NCBI RefSeq assembly: GCF_005670685.2
Contig: NZ_CP062008.1
Coordinates: forward strand, 1,240,001 to 1,304,000
DNA length: 64,000 nt
Direction: 5' to 3'
Source of the DNA: Mycolicibacterium mucogenicum DSM 44124
GTDB taxonomy: Bacteria; Actinomycetota; Actinomycetes; Mycobacteriales; Mycobacteriaceae
The notes below the pieces were generated by a model. That model was not told the origin of the DNA. It did no database searches and saw only the letters and a list, made by a program, of their open reading frames with translations. Of the stretch, positions 1-11,395 are shown one piece after another; position 1 is the stretch's first letter, and each line of letters begins with the position of its first letter. Made by a program: the position numbers and the translations under genes.

Positions 1-171
1 CTCGAGGCGTACGAATGGCACACCTCGCAGGCGGGCGGGGCTCGCGGCGCGGTGCTGCTGGGTGACGAGATGATCGACGAGGCCAGCCGCAAGATGGCGC
101 TGGTGATCGCGGGCAAGGGCCGCGCCGCCGGGATGACGCGCATCGGCGAGCGGTTCAGCCCGCCGGCGTGA
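1..171 (+). CDS. 3' end of a CitE/HpcH-type CoA-ester lyase (partial)
   Basis: Only the last 56 codons are in the window, reading in frame from base 1 to a TGA at 169-171. The tail contains MIDEASRKMALVIAGKGRAA, which resembles the C-terminus of HpcH/HpaI aldolase - citrate lyase beta-type CoA-ester lyases, where a helix follows the TIM barrel and caps the neighbouring active site. The catalytic barrel lies outside the window, so the substrate cannot be named. The gene runs towards the DUF4190 genes on the other strand; only nine bases separated its stop from the CTAG site where the IS later landed. The family call rests on the short tail alone. Confidence 0.5.
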   Translation, partial: LEAYEWHTSQAGGARGAVLLGDEMIDEASRKMALVIAGKGRAAGMTRIGERFSPPA

Positions 172-184
172 CCGCGCCGGCTAG

Positions 185-211
185 CTGTACTGACCACGGA
201 CGTTAGGTACG
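185..211 (+). repeat. left terminal inverted repeat of the IS481-like element
   Basis: This 27-bp end pairs with 1252-1278. The outer 11 bases and the inner nine bases are identical to the reverse complement of the right end; four mismatches lie between them. CTAG at 181-184 lies just outside and is taken as one copy of the target duplication. Confidence 0.85.
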
Positions 212-225
212 GCGTGGCGTGGTGA

Positions 226-292
226 CATGAAGAAGACCTCCGAGTGAAGTGCGAGCTGTCGAGGAACGCACCAACTCATCTCGGAGGTCTTC
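226..292 (+). promoter_or_regulatory. hairpin sequestering the transposase ribosome binding site
   Basis: GAAGACCTCCGAG (232-244) and CTCGGAGGTCTTC (280-292) are a perfect 13-bp inverted repeat with a 35-base loop. The right arm contains the GGAGG Shine-Dalgarno sequence and ends one base before the ATG at 293. With a three-base bulge the pairing extends to CATG at 226-229, which would include the start codon. A transcript reading in from outside would carry both arms and hide the ribosome binding site. A promoter inside the loop would give an unfolded message. IS10 and IS50 use this type of protection; its role here is inferred. Confidence 0.65.
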
Positions 293-1282
293 ATGTCCCA
301 CCGTAATGCTCCTTTGTCCGATACCGGGCGTCTGCGCCTGGCTCGCTGCGTCGTGGAGGACGGTTGGCCGCTGCGGCGAGCTGCCGAGCGATTCCAGGTC
401 GCGGTGAGCACGGCGGCTCGCTGGGCCGGCCGCTACCGCGAACTCGGCGCTGCCGGCATGAGCGATCGCAGCTCACGACCGCACCACAGCCCCAACAGAA
501 CACCCACACGAACCGAGCGGCGCATCATCAAAGTCCGGGTCATCCGCCGCTGGGGACCGGCCCGCATCGCCTATCTGCTAGGACTACAGCCCTCCACCGT
601 GCACCGCGTGCTGACTCGCTATGGTCTGGCCAAACTGCGGTGGCTTGACCGCCCCACCGGGCGGGTTGTTCGCCGGATGGAATCAGCGGCATGCGGCGAT
701 CTGGTGCACGTCGATATCAAGAAACTAGGCAAGATCCCCGCCGGGGGCGGCTGGCGAAAGCTCGGCAAGGTATCGGGCAAGCGCAACTCCCGAGAAGACA
801 AAACCGGTGGCGTCCGCGCCAAGAACGGCGACCCGGCCCGCGGGTATCACTACCTGCACACCGCGATCGATGCGCACTCGAGGCTGGTCTACTCCGAATT
901 GTTGACCGATGAACGCAAAGAAACCGCCGCAGCGTTCTGGCAGCGCGCCAACGCCTGGTTCAACGAGTGTGGTTTCACGGTACAAAATGTGTTGACCGAC
1001 AACGGATCCTGCTACCGGTCACACAAATTTCGTGATGCTCTGGGTGACATCAAGCACCGACGAACCCGCCCCTACCGTCCACAGACAAACGGCAAGGTCG
1101 AGCGTTTCCACCGCACGCTTGCCGACGAATGGGCCTACGCCCGGCTCTACCGCAGCGACGCCGAACGCTGCGCCGAGTTCCCGCGGTGGCTACACACCTA
1201 CAATCACCATCGCGGCCACACAGCACTCAAAGGTCAACCACCCGCCAGCCGCGTACCTAACCTCTCAGGTCAGTACAGCTAG
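293..1282 (+). CDS. IS481-family transposase
   Basis: This 329-residue DDE transposase catalyses excision and insertion of the surrounding element. The N-terminus (about 10-110) holds two helix-turn-helix regions for end binding. The rve/integrase core follows, with candidate catalytic residues D141 (VHVDIKK), D236 (VLTDNGS) and E270 (NGKVERFHR), and the usual family motif YRPQTNGKVERFHRT. Length and motifs are those of a complete enzyme with no frameshift. GGAGG lies 6 bases before the ATG inside a hairpin. The stop codon is not in the element: TAG comes from the CTAG target site, so the reading frame ends correctly only because of where the element inserts. Confidence 0.93.
   Translation: MSHRNAPLSDTGRLRLARCVVEDGWPLRRAAERFQVAVSTAARWAGRYRELGAAGMSDRSSRPHHSPNRTPTRTERRIIKVRVIRRWGPARIAYLLGLQPSTVHRVLTRYGLAKLRWLDRPTGRVVRRMESAACGDLVHVDIKKLGKIPAGGGWRKLGKVSGKRNSREDKTGGVRAKNGDPARGYHYLHTAIDAHSRLVYSELLTDERKETAAAFWQRANAWFNECGFTVQNVLTDNGSCYRSHKFRDALGDIKHRRTRPYRPQTNGKVERFHRTLADEWAYARLYRSDAERCAEFPRWLHTYNHHRGHTALKGQPPASRVPNLSGQYS
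1252..1278 (-). repeat. right terminal inverted repeat of the IS481-like element
   Basis: This repeat is the counterpart of 185-211. It overlaps the last codons of the transposase (VPNLSGQYS). The flanking CTAG at 1279-1282 supplies the TAG stop codon of the transposase on the plus strand (1280-1282) and that of the DUF4190 gene on the minus strand (1279-1281). Confidence 0.85.
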
Positions 1283-1509
1283 CCGCCGAGGACCAGGACG
1301 ACCAGAAACAGGTTGAGCAGGAACGCCAGCGCGCCGAACACGATGCCGGACAAGGCCAGCAGGCTGCCGCGGGTGCCGCTGCCGGGGATGCGCTCGTAGG
1401 CGACGACGCCGAGCCCGACGCCGATGAGTGCCAAGGGCCCGAACACCACACCGGCCAGCGCGCACACGACCGAGCCGACCGCCAGCCGGTTCACCCGCGC
1501 GCCGATCAC
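1279..1509 (-). CDS. small DUF4190-like membrane protein
   Basis: This 76-residue protein starts at GTG 1509 in a GTGA overlap with the stop codon of the upstream DUF4190 gene, so it is probably translationally coupled. It has two hydrophobic segments (about 9-35 and 47-74), separated by a polar loop with YERIPGSGTRG, the layout of a single DUF4190 unit. It ends LVVLVLGG. Its TAG stop lies in the CTAG flanking the IS; because the target is palindromic, the stop was probably the same before insertion. The start depends on the overlap with its neighbour. The function is unknown. Confidence 0.7.
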   Translation of the reverse strand: MIGARVNRLAVGSVVCALAGVVFGPLALIGVGLGVVAYERIPGSGTRGSLLALSGIVFGALAFLLNLFLVVLVLGG

Positions 1510-2171
1510 AAGGTCGGTTCTTGGCGTGAGGCCCAGTCGAACAGCAGCAGGAAGCCGACCAGGCCGACGACGAGCGTGACAGCACCGATGACGATGCCCG
1601 CGATGGCCATGGTTCTGCCGTTGGTGCGCGGCCGGCCTTTCGCCTGCGCCAGGGCCACGGTGCCGAGCACGATGCCCAGCACCGAGCCGGCCGGGCCGAA
1701 CACGAAGCAGATGAAGTAGAGCGGCAAGGCGACCAGCGACGACACCAGCGACCCGATGGCCATGCCGTCGTTCGACCTCGGCGCCGGATACGACGAGTAC
1801 AGCGGGGGCGGCAGGTAGCCGGACGGCGGCAGGTATCCCGGCGGCGCCATCCCCGGCGGCGGGCCGTACGGCCCGGCAGGCGGCGCACCGTAGAAGCCGG
1901 GTGGCGGCGGGCCGGGAGGCATGGGTGGCGGCGGCCCGGGAGGCATGGGGAACGGACCCGTCGGCGGCTGCGGTGGGACCTGCGGCGCGGGCGCGGGCGG
2001 CCCCTGCTGCCATGGCGCGGAGGTGGGCCCCGGCTCTTCGATCGCCGGGTACTCGTACACCGGGTAATCGCTGGTCGCTTCGGCATCGGTGCCGGTCGGC
2101 GGCGGCACGGACCCGGCCGGCCTCGAGGGATCCCAGGAGGGTTGGCCCGACTGCCCGCCCGGACTTGTCAT
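1506..2171 (-). CDS. proline-rich DUF4190 membrane protein (Rv1233c-like)
   Basis: This 221-residue protein has a cytoplasmic-type N-terminal half (about 1-125) made of Pro/Gly/Tyr-rich low-complexity sequence with repeats such as PPGPPPP and GYLPPSGYLPPP. Two membrane segments follow in a DUF4190 domain (about 133-215), separated by the polar AQAKGRPRTNGR loop. It is followed by the coupled small DUF4190 gene. I chose the ATG at 2171 (MTSPGGQSG) because the nine residues upstream of it are not family-like. Position next to the Rv1234-like gene and lpqY matches Rv1233c. Similar proline-rich membrane proteins occur near cell-envelope genes, but no function can be assigned. Confidence 0.8.
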   Translation of the reverse strand: MTSPGGQSGQPSWDPSRPAGSVPPPTGTDAEATSDYPVYEYPAIEEPGPTSAPWQQGPPAPAPQVPPQPPTGPFPMPPGPPPPMPPGPPPPGFYGAPPAGPYGPPPGMAPPGYLPPSGYLPPPLYSSYPAPRSNDGMAIGSLVSSLVALPLYFICFVFGPAGSVLGIVLGTVALAQAKGRPRTNGRTMAIAGIVIGAVTLVVGLVGFLLLFDWASRQEPTL

Positions 2172-2211
2172 GCCGACCAACCTAGCGCACGAGTTCATGG
2201 CATCGTGGTAG

Positions 2212-5171
<2,960 letters not shown>

Positions 5172-5172
5172 C

Positions 5173-6009
5173 GTGAGCGGGCAGAGAAGTGGCGGCCGGT
5201 TGGCCGGCTGGGGCGTGGTCAACATCCTGGTGGTGATCTACGCGCTGCTGCCGGTGCTCTGGATCTTCTCGCTGTCCCTCAAGCCGACGTCAACGGTCAA
5301 GGACGGCAACCTGATTCCGCGTCAGATCACCTTCGACAACTACAAGGGCATCTTCACCGGCGGCGCCTTCGGCTCGGCACTGTTCAACTCGATCGGCATC
5401 GGGCTCATCACCACCGCCATCGCGGTGACGATCGGTGGCATGGCCGCCTACGCCGTGGCGCGGCTGGACTTTCCGGGTAAGCGGCTGCTGGTCGGCCTGG
5501 CATTGCTGATCTCGATGTTCCCCCAGATCTCGCTCGTGACACCGCTGTTCAACATCGAGCGCACCGTCGGGCTGTTCGACACCTGGCCGGGCCTGATCCT
5601 GCCGTACATCACCTTCGCGCTGCCGTTGGCGATCTACACCCTGTCGGCGTTCTTCCGGGAGATCCCTTGGGATTTGGAGAAGGCCGCCAAGATGGACGGC
5701 GCCTCGCCGGGGCAGGCCTTCCGGAAGGTCATCGCGCCGCTGGCCGCGCCCGGCATCGTCACGGCGGCCATCCTGGTGTTCATCTTCGCCTGGAACGACC
5801 TGCTGCTGGCGTTGTCGCTGACCGCCACCCAGCGGGCCATCACCGCACCGGTGGCGATCGCGAACTTCACGGGCAGTTCGCAATTCGAGGAGCCGACCGG
5901 GTCCATCGCCGCCGGCGCGATGGTCATCACGGTGCCCATCATCATCTTTGTTCTCATCTTCCAACGACGGATCGTCGCGGGCCTGACGTCCGGTGCGGTG
6001 AAGGGGTAG
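5173..6009 (+). CDS. sugB: trehalose ABC transporter permease SugB
   Basis: This is a 278-residue MalG-type permease. It has an N-terminal helix ([20 protein letters not shown]), a periplasm-facing loop and five more helices. The EAA motif is [20 protein letters not shown]. The GTG at 5173, one base after the sugA stop, gives a length near the roughly 274 residues of the M. tuberculosis protein; an in-frame ATG further upstream lies inside sugA and is not used. It is the partner of SugA, and SugC is encoded 3 bases downstream. Confidence 0.94.
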   Translation: MSGQRSGGRLAGWGVVNILVVIYALLPVLWIFSLSLKPTSTVKDGNLIPRQITFDNYKGIFTGGAFGSALFNSIGIGLITTAIAVTIGGMAAYAVARLDFPGKRLLVGLALLISMFPQISLVTPLFNIERTVGLFDTWPGLILPYITFALPLAIYTLSAFFREIPWDLEKAAKMDGASPGQAFRKVIAPLAAPGIVTAAILVFIFAWNDLLLALSLTATQRAITAPVAIANFTGSSQFEEPTGSIAAGAMVITVPIIIFVLIFQRRIVAGLTSGAVKG

Positions 6010-6012
6010 GTC

Positions 6013-7188
6013 ATGGCCGAAATCGTTTTGGACCACGTCACCAAGAGTTACACCGGCGGGGCGACCGCAGTGCAGGACCTGTCGCTGACCATCGCCGACG
6101 GTGAGTTCCTGATCCTCGTGGGGCCGTCGGGGTGCGGAAAGTCGACGACGCTCAACATGATCGCCGGGCTCGAGGACATCAGCTCCGGCGAACTGCGCAT
6201 CGGCGGGGAGCGGGTCAACGAGAAGGAGCCCCGCGACCGGGACATCGCGATGGTGTTCCAGTCCTACGCGCTCTACCCGCACATGACGGTGCGGCAGAAC
6301 ATCGCGTTCCCGCTCACGCTCGCGAAGATGCCGAAAGCCGAGATCGCGGCCAAGGTCGAGGAGACCGCGAAAATCCTTGACCTGACCGCACTTCTGGACC
6401 GCAAGCCGGCCCAGCTGTCCGGCGGCCAGCGGCAGCGCGTGGCGATGGGACGCGCCATCGTGCGCAGCCCCAAGGCCTTCCTGATGGACGAGCCGCTGTC
6501 CAACCTGGATGCCAAGCTGCGGGTGCAGATGCGCACCGAGATCGCCCGGCTGCAGGCCCGTCTCGGCACCACCACCGTCTACGTCACGCATGACCAGACC
6601 GAGGCGATGACGCTGGGGGACCGCGTCGTCGTGATGAGCGGCGGTGTGGCACAACAGGTCGGCACCCCAGACGAGCTGTACAACGCGCCGGCCAACCTGT
6701 TCGTCGCCGGCTTCATCGGTTCCCCGTCGATGAACTTCTTCCCGGCCACGCGGACGGACGTCGGGGTGCAGCTGCCCTTCGGCGAGGTCACCTTGAGCGA
6801 CGACGCCCGCGCGGCGCTCGACCTGCAGCGGCCGTCGGCCGACCTGATCGCGGGTGTGCGTCCCGAGCAGTTCGACGACGCCTCGGTGATCGATGCGTAC
6901 GCGCGCATCCAGTCGCTGACGTTCGAGGTCGACGCCGAGCTGGTGGAATCACTCGGCGCGGACAAGTACGTGCACTTCCGCCTCGAAGGTGCCGGCGCCC
7001 AGGCCGCGCAGCTGGAGCAGCTGGCCGACGACACCGCGGACGCCGGGTCGAGCGAAAACACCTATGTGGCACGGGTTTCGGCCAAGTCGTCCGCGACGGC
7101 GGGCAGTCGGGTCGAGCTGGCCCTGGACACTTCCAAACTGACCCTGTTCGACCCGGCCACGGGTCGCAACCTGTCACTGTCGCAGTGA
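6013..7188 (+). CDS. sugC: trehalose ABC transporter ATPase SugC
   Basis: This 391-residue MalK/UgpC-type ATPase powers the importer. It shows Walker [10 protein letters not shown] (37-45), the Q-loop in [14 protein letters not shown], signature LSGGQRQR, Walker [12 protein letters not shown] and the switch His in YVTHDQTEA. The C-terminal third (about 235-391) is the TOBE/MOI-type regulatory domain of sugar ATPases. A GTGA at its end overlaps the start of the SUFU-domain gene, so that gene is probably co-translated with the transporter. Confidence 0.95.
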   Translation: MAEIVLDHVTKSYTGGATAVQDLSLTIADGEFLILVGPSGCGKSTTLNMIAGLEDISSGELRIGGERVNEKEPRDRDIAMVFQSYALYPHMTVRQNIAFPLTLAKMPKAEIAAKVEETAKILDLTALLDRKPAQLSGGQRQRVAMGRAIVRSPKAFLMDEPLSNLDAKLRVQMRTEIARLQARLGTTTVYVTHDQTEAMTLGDRVVVMSGGVAQQVGTPDELYNAPANLFVAGFIGSPSMNFFPATRTDVGVQLPFGEVTLSDDARAALDLQRPSADLIAGVRPEQFDDASVIDAYARIQSLTFEVDAELVESLGADKYVHFRLEGAGAQAAQLEQLADDTADAGSSENTYVARVSAKSSATAGSRVELALDTSKLTLFDPATGRNLSLSQ

Positions 7189-7781
7189 CCGACGTCCTCG
7201 GCGCGGTTCGGGCCCGTCTGACAACGCATTTCGCCGACCGCGGCAGTACCGCCGAGCCGGTGGGTGCCAGCGTCACCTTCCTCGGCGCCGACCCCATCGA
7301 GGTGCTGCGCTACGGGCCGACCGACGGCGACGTGTATCACTATGCGTCCCTGGGCTGTTCGCGCTACCCGATGACGGACCCGATGGACATGGTGGCCGAC
7401 GGGATCCGCGGCCCGCGGGCGGAGGCCGTACTGTCCCTGCGCGGCCCCACCCCGACGGCGCTGGCCCGCTCGATCGCGGTACTGGCGTCGGCGCCCGCCG
7501 TCGAAGGCCTGATCCTGGAGCCGGATGCGCTGATCGATCTGCAGCAGCCGGTCTGGCAGGGGGCGGCATTCACCGCATTCCTGTTGGGCGCCAGCGACGT
7601 CGGCGAAGTCGAGCTGCCCGAGCCGTACCAGCCGGTGCGGATCCTGAGCGCCACCCCCATCACCGCCACCGAGGCCGCCTGGGTGCGGCTCAAAGGCGCC
7701 GGCGCCATGCGGGATGCGTGGCAGCAGGACGGCGTCGACGTCCTCGATCAGCGACGCCGGGCCGCCGAACCTCGGGCCTAG
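7185..7781 (+). CDS. SUFU (suppressor of fused)-domain protein coupled to sugC
   Basis: This 198-residue soluble protein begins at a GTG overlapping the sugC stop (GTGA). The sequence ([28 protein letters not shown], then the [12 protein letters not shown] and [13 protein letters not shown] segments) fits the SUFU-like fold known from bacterial proteins of unknown function, some acting as immunity proteins. There is no signal peptide or membrane segment. Its stop TAG lies in CTAG 7778-7781, shared with the stop of the convergent gene. Coupling to the trehalose importer suggests a linked role, but nothing in the sequence shows what that is. Confidence 0.75.
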   Translation: MTDVLGAVRARLTTHFADRGSTAEPVGASVTFLGADPIEVLRYGPTDGDVYHYASLGCSRYPMTDPMDMVADGIRGPRAEAVLSLRGPTPTALARSIAVLASAPAVEGLILEPDALIDLQQPVWQGAAFTAFLLGASDVGEVELPEPYQPVRILSATPITATEAAWVRLKGAGAMRDAWQQDGVDVLDQRRRAAEPRA

Positions 7782-8056
7782 GACGTGTTGTTGGGACAGG
7801 CGACGTCAGCCCACACGACATCACCCTCGGCCGGTTCGTCGGAGGACGGGTTGTTGACCCGGACCACGGTGCAGCGGGGCAGGAGCACCGGCTTGTTGCC
7901 ATTGAGCCAGTTGATCCTGACGGTGTAGCCCTCGGCTTCGAGGTCTCTGATCACGGCGTCCGCGCCATTGGCGTGGGCGGCCGGCGCGGCGACGCCGGCA
8001 AGCGCAGCACTCGCGACGGCAACGGCCACCGCGAGGGACTTGGTTCCGATCTTCAT
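7778..8056 (-). CDS. small secreted protein of unknown function
   Basis: This 92-residue protein has a clear Sec signal peptide: MKIGTK, a hydrophobic core, and cleavage expected after AHA at about residue 29. The mature part (about 63 residues) has two cysteines (PRCTVV and VACPNNTS) that could form a disulfide. The ATG at 8056 is chosen because it starts the signal peptide; residues upstream of it do not look coding. It resembles small exported mycobacterial proteins with a VINWLNG-type beta region. The stop is shared through CTAG with the SUFU gene. Confidence 0.75.
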   Translation of the reverse strand: MKIGTKSLAVAVAVASAALAGVAAPAAHANGADAVIRDLEAEGYTVRINWLNGNKPVLLPRCTVVRVNNPSSDEPAEGDVVWADVACPNNTS

Positions 8057-8143
8057 CTCGAGATCATGACCGGCCCACGGCGCTCCGCGGCGCGTTTTAC
8101 GAAAGATGCCGTTCACCCGTGCGTTGCCGCACGTTCGCCATGG

Positions 8144-9250
8144 TTACAGCCAGTGATTGTGGCGGAACGTCCGGTACAGCGCCGTGCACACCAGCACCAT
8201 CACCGTCAGCACGGCGAAATAGCCGTAATGCCAATGCAGTTCGGGCATGTTGTCGAAGTTCATGCCGTAGATGCCGGCGATCATCGTGGGCATCGCGGCG
8301 ATCGCGACCCACGCAGAGATCTTGCGCATGTCCGCGTTCTGTTCCATCCCGACCTTGCCGAGCGCGGCCTGCACCAGCGAGCTCAGCATGTCGTCGAACC
8401 CGGTGATCTGATCGGCGGCCTGGCTGTTGTGGTCGTGGACGTCGCGGATGTAGCGGCGGACTTCTTTGGAGATCAGGTCGTTGTGGTCGGACAGCAGTCG
8501 CTGCAGCGCCATCGTCAGCGGATTCACCGAGTGCCGGAGTTCGACCACTTCACGCTTGAGCAGGTAGATGCTCTCGATGTCGGTCTGGGTGTGTGAGGAG
8601 AAGACGGTCTGCTCGATGGTGTCGATGTCGGTCTCGACGAGCGAGGTGACTTCGAGGTAGCTGTCCACGACATGGTCGGCGATGGCGTGCATCACCGCGT
8701 ACGGGCCCAGCGTGAGGATGGTCGGCGACTCGTCGAGTCGGTGCCGCACGCCGGCCAGTCCGCTGTGCTCGCCGTGCCGGACGGTGACGACGAAGTCGGG
8801 CCCGACGAACACCATGATCTCGCCGGTCTCGACGATCTCCCGGGCATTGGCCATGGACTCGTGCGCGACGTAGCTGACGGTCTTGAGCACCAGGAACAGC
8901 GTCTGGTCGTAGCGCTCCAGCTTGGGCCGCTGATGAGCGCAGACGGCGTCCTCGACGGCCAGTTCGTGCAACCCGAAGACGTCGGCGACGGCCTGCATCT
9001 GATGCTGATCGGGCTCGTGCAGACCGATCCACACGAACGCCTCCAGGCCGGCAGCGCGCAGTTCGCGCACCTTGGCCACCGCGGCGCCATGGGTGTACTT
9101 GCCGGGCAGGCGCTCGCCCATGGAGTAGACGCCGCAGTCGACGGTGGCGCGGGCGACCGGAACGTGGATCGAGCTGGCATCGGGGCCGGCTTGCGTCTTC
9201 TTCGGCACGGGACGGAAGTTCGATGGTTGGAGTGCGCGGAACGAGGGCAT
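8144..9250 (-). CDS. corA: CorA-type magnesium/cobalt transporter
   Basis: This 368-residue CorA-family divalent cation channel is close to the roughly 366 residues of Rv1239c. The large N-terminal cytoplasmic domain (about 1-300) is rich in charged helices. The C-terminus has two membrane helices with the signature YGMNFDNMPEL at the pore loop after the first. A GGGAGG ribosome binding site lies 8 bases before the ATG. The 100-base gap to the divergent malic enzyme gene is too short to hold a magnesium riboswitch, and none is seen. Gene order corA - malic enzyme matches M. tuberculosis Rv1239c - Rv1240 in position only, since Rv1240 is malate dehydrogenase. Confidence 0.93.
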   Translation of the reverse strand: MPSFRALQPSNFRPVPKKTQAGPDASSIHVPVARATVDCGVYSMGERLPGKYTHGAAVAKVRELRAAGLEAFVWIGLHEPDQHQMQAVADVFGLHELAVEDAVCAHQRPKLERYDQTLFLVLKTVSYVAHESMANAREIVETGEIMVFVGPDFVVTVRHGEHSGLAGVRHRLDESPTILTLGPYAVMHAIADHVVDSYLEVTSLVETDIDTIEQTVFSSHTQTDIESIYLLKREVVELRHSVNPLTMALQRLLSDHNDLISKEVRRYIRDVHDHNSQAADQITGFDDMLSSLVQAALGKVGMEQNADMRKISAWVAIAAMPTMIAGIYGMNFDNMPELHWHYGYFAVLTVMVLVCTALYRTFRHNHWL

Positions 9251-9350
9251 GCGGCTGACCTCCCGTGGGGCGGACTTCTCGGATCAATAGACCAGTCGCA
9301 AATGCTACGCGGAACCCGCGAGTAACAATTGAGTGAAGTAGCCTGACGCG

Positions 9351-10529
9351 GTGTCAGATAAGTCAGGTGCTGTGCGCACACCCCAGGTGGTCATCGATGA
9401 TGCGGAAATTTTCGCCGCCCACGAAGGGGGCAAGCTCTCCGTAGCCCTCAACGAGCCGCTGGATACCCAGCGCGCGTTGTCGATCGCCTACACCCCGGGC
9501 GTCGCCCAGGTGAGCCGCGCCATCGCGGCCGATGCGACCCTGGCCAAGAAGTACACCTGGGCCAACCGCCTGGTCGCCGTCGTCAGTGACGGCAGCGCCG
9601 TGCTTGGCCTCGGCGACATCGGCCCCGCGGCGTCCCTGCCCGTCATGGAGGGCAAGAGCGCCCTGTTCAAGACCTTCGGCGGCCTCGACTCCATCCCGAT
9701 CGTGCTGGACACCAAGGACCCCGACGAGATCGTCGAGACCCTGATCCGGCTGCGTCCGACGTTCGGCGCCGTCAACCTCGAGGACATCTCCGCGCCGCGA
9801 TGTTTCGAGATCGAGCGCCGCGTCATCGAGGCGCTGGACTGCCCCGTCATGCATGACGACCAGCACGGCACCGCCATCGTGGTGCTCGCCGCGCTGCTGG
9901 GCGCCACCAAGGCGCTCGACCGCGACATCCACGACCTGAAGGTCGTCGTGTCGGGCGCCGGCGCCGCCGGCGTCGCCTGCACCAACATCATGCTGGCCAG
10001 CGGCATCCGCGACATCGTCGTGCTCGACAGCAAGGGCGTCGTGCACTCGGGTCGCACCGACCTCAACAGCTTCAAGGCCGAACTGGCGAACCGCACCAAC
10101 CCGCGCGGGATCACCGGCGGCGCCGCCGAGGCACTGGCCGGCGCCGACATGTTCCTCGGCCTGTCGGCCGGTGTCATGCCGGAGGAGATCATCGCCACGA
10201 TGGCCCCGGGCGGCATCGTGTTCGCGCTGTCCAACCCGGATCCGGAGATTCACCCGGACGCCGCCCGCAAGTACGCCGCCGTGGTGGCGACCGGCCGCAG
10301 CGACTTCCCGAACCAGATCAACAATGTGCTGGCGTTCCCCGGCGTGTTCCGCGGCGCCCTGGACGCCGGCGCCCGTCGCATCACCGAGGAGATGAAAGTG
10401 GCTGCCGCGCATGCCATCTTCTCGGTCGTCGGTGACGATTTGTCGGTCGACTACATCGTGCCCAGCGCGCTCGACCCGCGCGTGGGTCCGGCCGTGGCGG
10501 CTGCGGTGGCCGCCGCGTCGCAAGCCTGA
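9351..10529 (+). CDS. NAD(P)-dependent malic enzyme
   Basis: This 392-residue enzyme oxidatively decarboxylates malate to pyruvate. The N-terminal malic domain has SIAYTPGVAQVS with its catalytic Tyr, a Lys in EGKSALFKTFGGLD, and the metal site in VNLEDISAPRCFEIE and HDDQHGTAIV. The NAD-binding domain has GAGAAG. The length matches the short bacterial malic enzymes without the phosphotransacetylase-like tail. The start is GTG. M. tuberculosis carries malate dehydrogenase (mdh) at this locus; here the enzyme is clearly of malic type. lpqZ starts 5 bases after the stop codon. Confidence 0.93.
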   Translation: MSDKSGAVRTPQVVIDDAEIFAAHEGGKLSVALNEPLDTQRALSIAYTPGVAQVSRAIAADATLAKKYTWANRLVAVVSDGSAVLGLGDIGPAASLPVMEGKSALFKTFGGLDSIPIVLDTKDPDEIVETLIRLRPTFGAVNLEDISAPRCFEIERRVIEALDCPVMHDDQHGTAIVVLAALLGATKALDRDIHDLKVVVSGAGAAGVACTNIMLASGIRDIVVLDSKGVVHSGRTDLNSFKAELANRTNPRGITGGAAEALAGADMFLGLSAGVMPEEIIATMAPGGIVFALSNPDPEIHPDAARKYAAVVATGRSDFPNQINNVLAFPGVFRGALDAGARRITEEMKVAAAHAIFSVVGDDLSVDYIVPSALDPRVGPAVAAAVAAASQA

Positions 10530-10534
10530 ACACC

Positions 10535-11395
10535 ATGAGCCGCCGGGTCGCGGCGGGCGGTGTGGCGCTGGCCGCACTGCTCACCGCGACGACGGCGGGC
10601 TGCAGCACCGGACAGTCGGTGCCGGGACCTCCGGCACTGACCGTCGGCGCGGCGCCGACCAGCGAGTCGAAACTGCTCGCGCATCTGTACTCGGCGGCGC
10701 TGGGCTATTTCGGTATCCCGACCCGTGTGCACCTGGTCCCGGATCCTGTTGCGGCCCTTGACTCCGCCGATGTGACGGTGGCGCCGGGGCTCACCGGCGA
10801 ACTGCTCGCCAGGTTCGTCCCGCACGCCACGGCACGGGCCGACGAGCAGGTGTACCGGTCGATGATCTCGGCGTTGCCCGAAGGTGTCGCCGCCGCCGAC
10901 TACACGGCGTCGGCACAGGACAAGCCGGCCGTCGCCGTCACCGCGGCGACCGCGGACCGCTGGGGCAAGCGGGACGTCGCGGCGCTGCCGGGGCATTGCG
11001 GCGGTTTGTTCGTCGGCGTGGTGACGGGCGACGCACACCCGGCTCGCGTGGGGGACTGCGTCCTACCGGCCGCTCGTGAATTCAAGGACGCCGCAGGCCT
11101 TTTCGATGCGTTGAAGGCGGGTGCGGTGACGGTGGCCTGGACCTCGACCGCGGCGCCGGCGGTACCGGCGGGTGTGACGGTGCTGACCGACCGCACCGCG
11201 CTGATCCGCGCCGAGAACGTGGTGCCCTTGTACCGGCGCAACGTCCTCGCCGAACAACAGGTGTTGGCGCTCAACGGAATTGCCGGCGAGCTGGACACCG
11301 CGACGCTGACCGACATGATCGGTCAGGTCGACAAGGGCGCCGATCCGGCGGCGGTGGCGGGTGCGTGGCTGGCCCAGCACCCGCTGGACCACTAG
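10535..11395 (+). CDS. lpqZ: LpqZ, substrate-binding-type lipoprotein
   Basis: This 286-residue lipoprotein has an Arg-Arg N-terminus, a hydrophobic stretch and lipobox TTAGC (Cys about residue 23). The mature part has the organisation of osmoprotectant or quaternary-amine binding proteins (LTVGAAPTSESKLLAHLYSAALGYFGIPTRVHLV at the N-terminus, where ESK.L.HLY resembles their ligand-binding start). No ABC permease or ATPase is adjacent, so transport has not been shown. Length and position match Rv1244. It follows the malic enzyme closely and may be co-transcribed. Its stop TAG lies in CTAG 11392-11395, shared with the convergent SDR gene. Confidence 0.88.
   Translation: MSRRVAAGGVALAALLTATTAGCSTGQSVPGPPALTVGAAPTSESKLLAHLYSAALGYFGIPTRVHLVPDPVAALDSADVTVAPGLTGELLARFVPHATARADEQVYRSMISALPEGVAAADYTASAQDKPAVAVTAATADRWGKRDVAALPGHCGGLFVGVVTGDAHPARVGDCVLPAAREFKDAAGLFDALKAGAVTVAWTSTAAPAVPAGVTVLTDRTALIRAENVVPLYRRNVLAEQQVLALNGIAGELDTATLTDMIGQVDKGADPAAVAGAWLAQHPLDH

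Larger units (their letters stand above)
185..1278 (+). mobile_element. IS481-family insertion sequence, apparently intact
   Basis: The 1094-bp element has imperfect terminal inverted repeats (23 of 27 positions match) starting CTGTACTGACC, and carries one intact DDE transposase. CTAG flanks it on both sides (181-184 and 1279-1282), as expected for a 4-bp target duplication; CTAG targeting is known for IS481 itself. Joining the flanks across one CTAG restores a plausible convergent junction with no other sequence lost. Intact ORF, intact ends and an intact duplication suggest a recent insertion. The element interrupts no gene. Confidence 0.9.

Noticed and set aside
1..1509. Disruption of the flanking genes by the IS element
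   Set aside because: Both neighbours keep complete reading frames. The upstream gene stops at 171, before the insertion, and the DUF4190 stop is in the CTAG target itself.
1780..2010. GGCGGC-rich repeated DNA
   Set aside because: It encodes the proline-rich N-terminal half of the DUF4190 protein and is explained by amino acid composition.
9251..9350. Magnesium riboswitch before corA
   Set aside because: The gap to the divergent gene is only 100 bases and has no conserved multi-helix structure.
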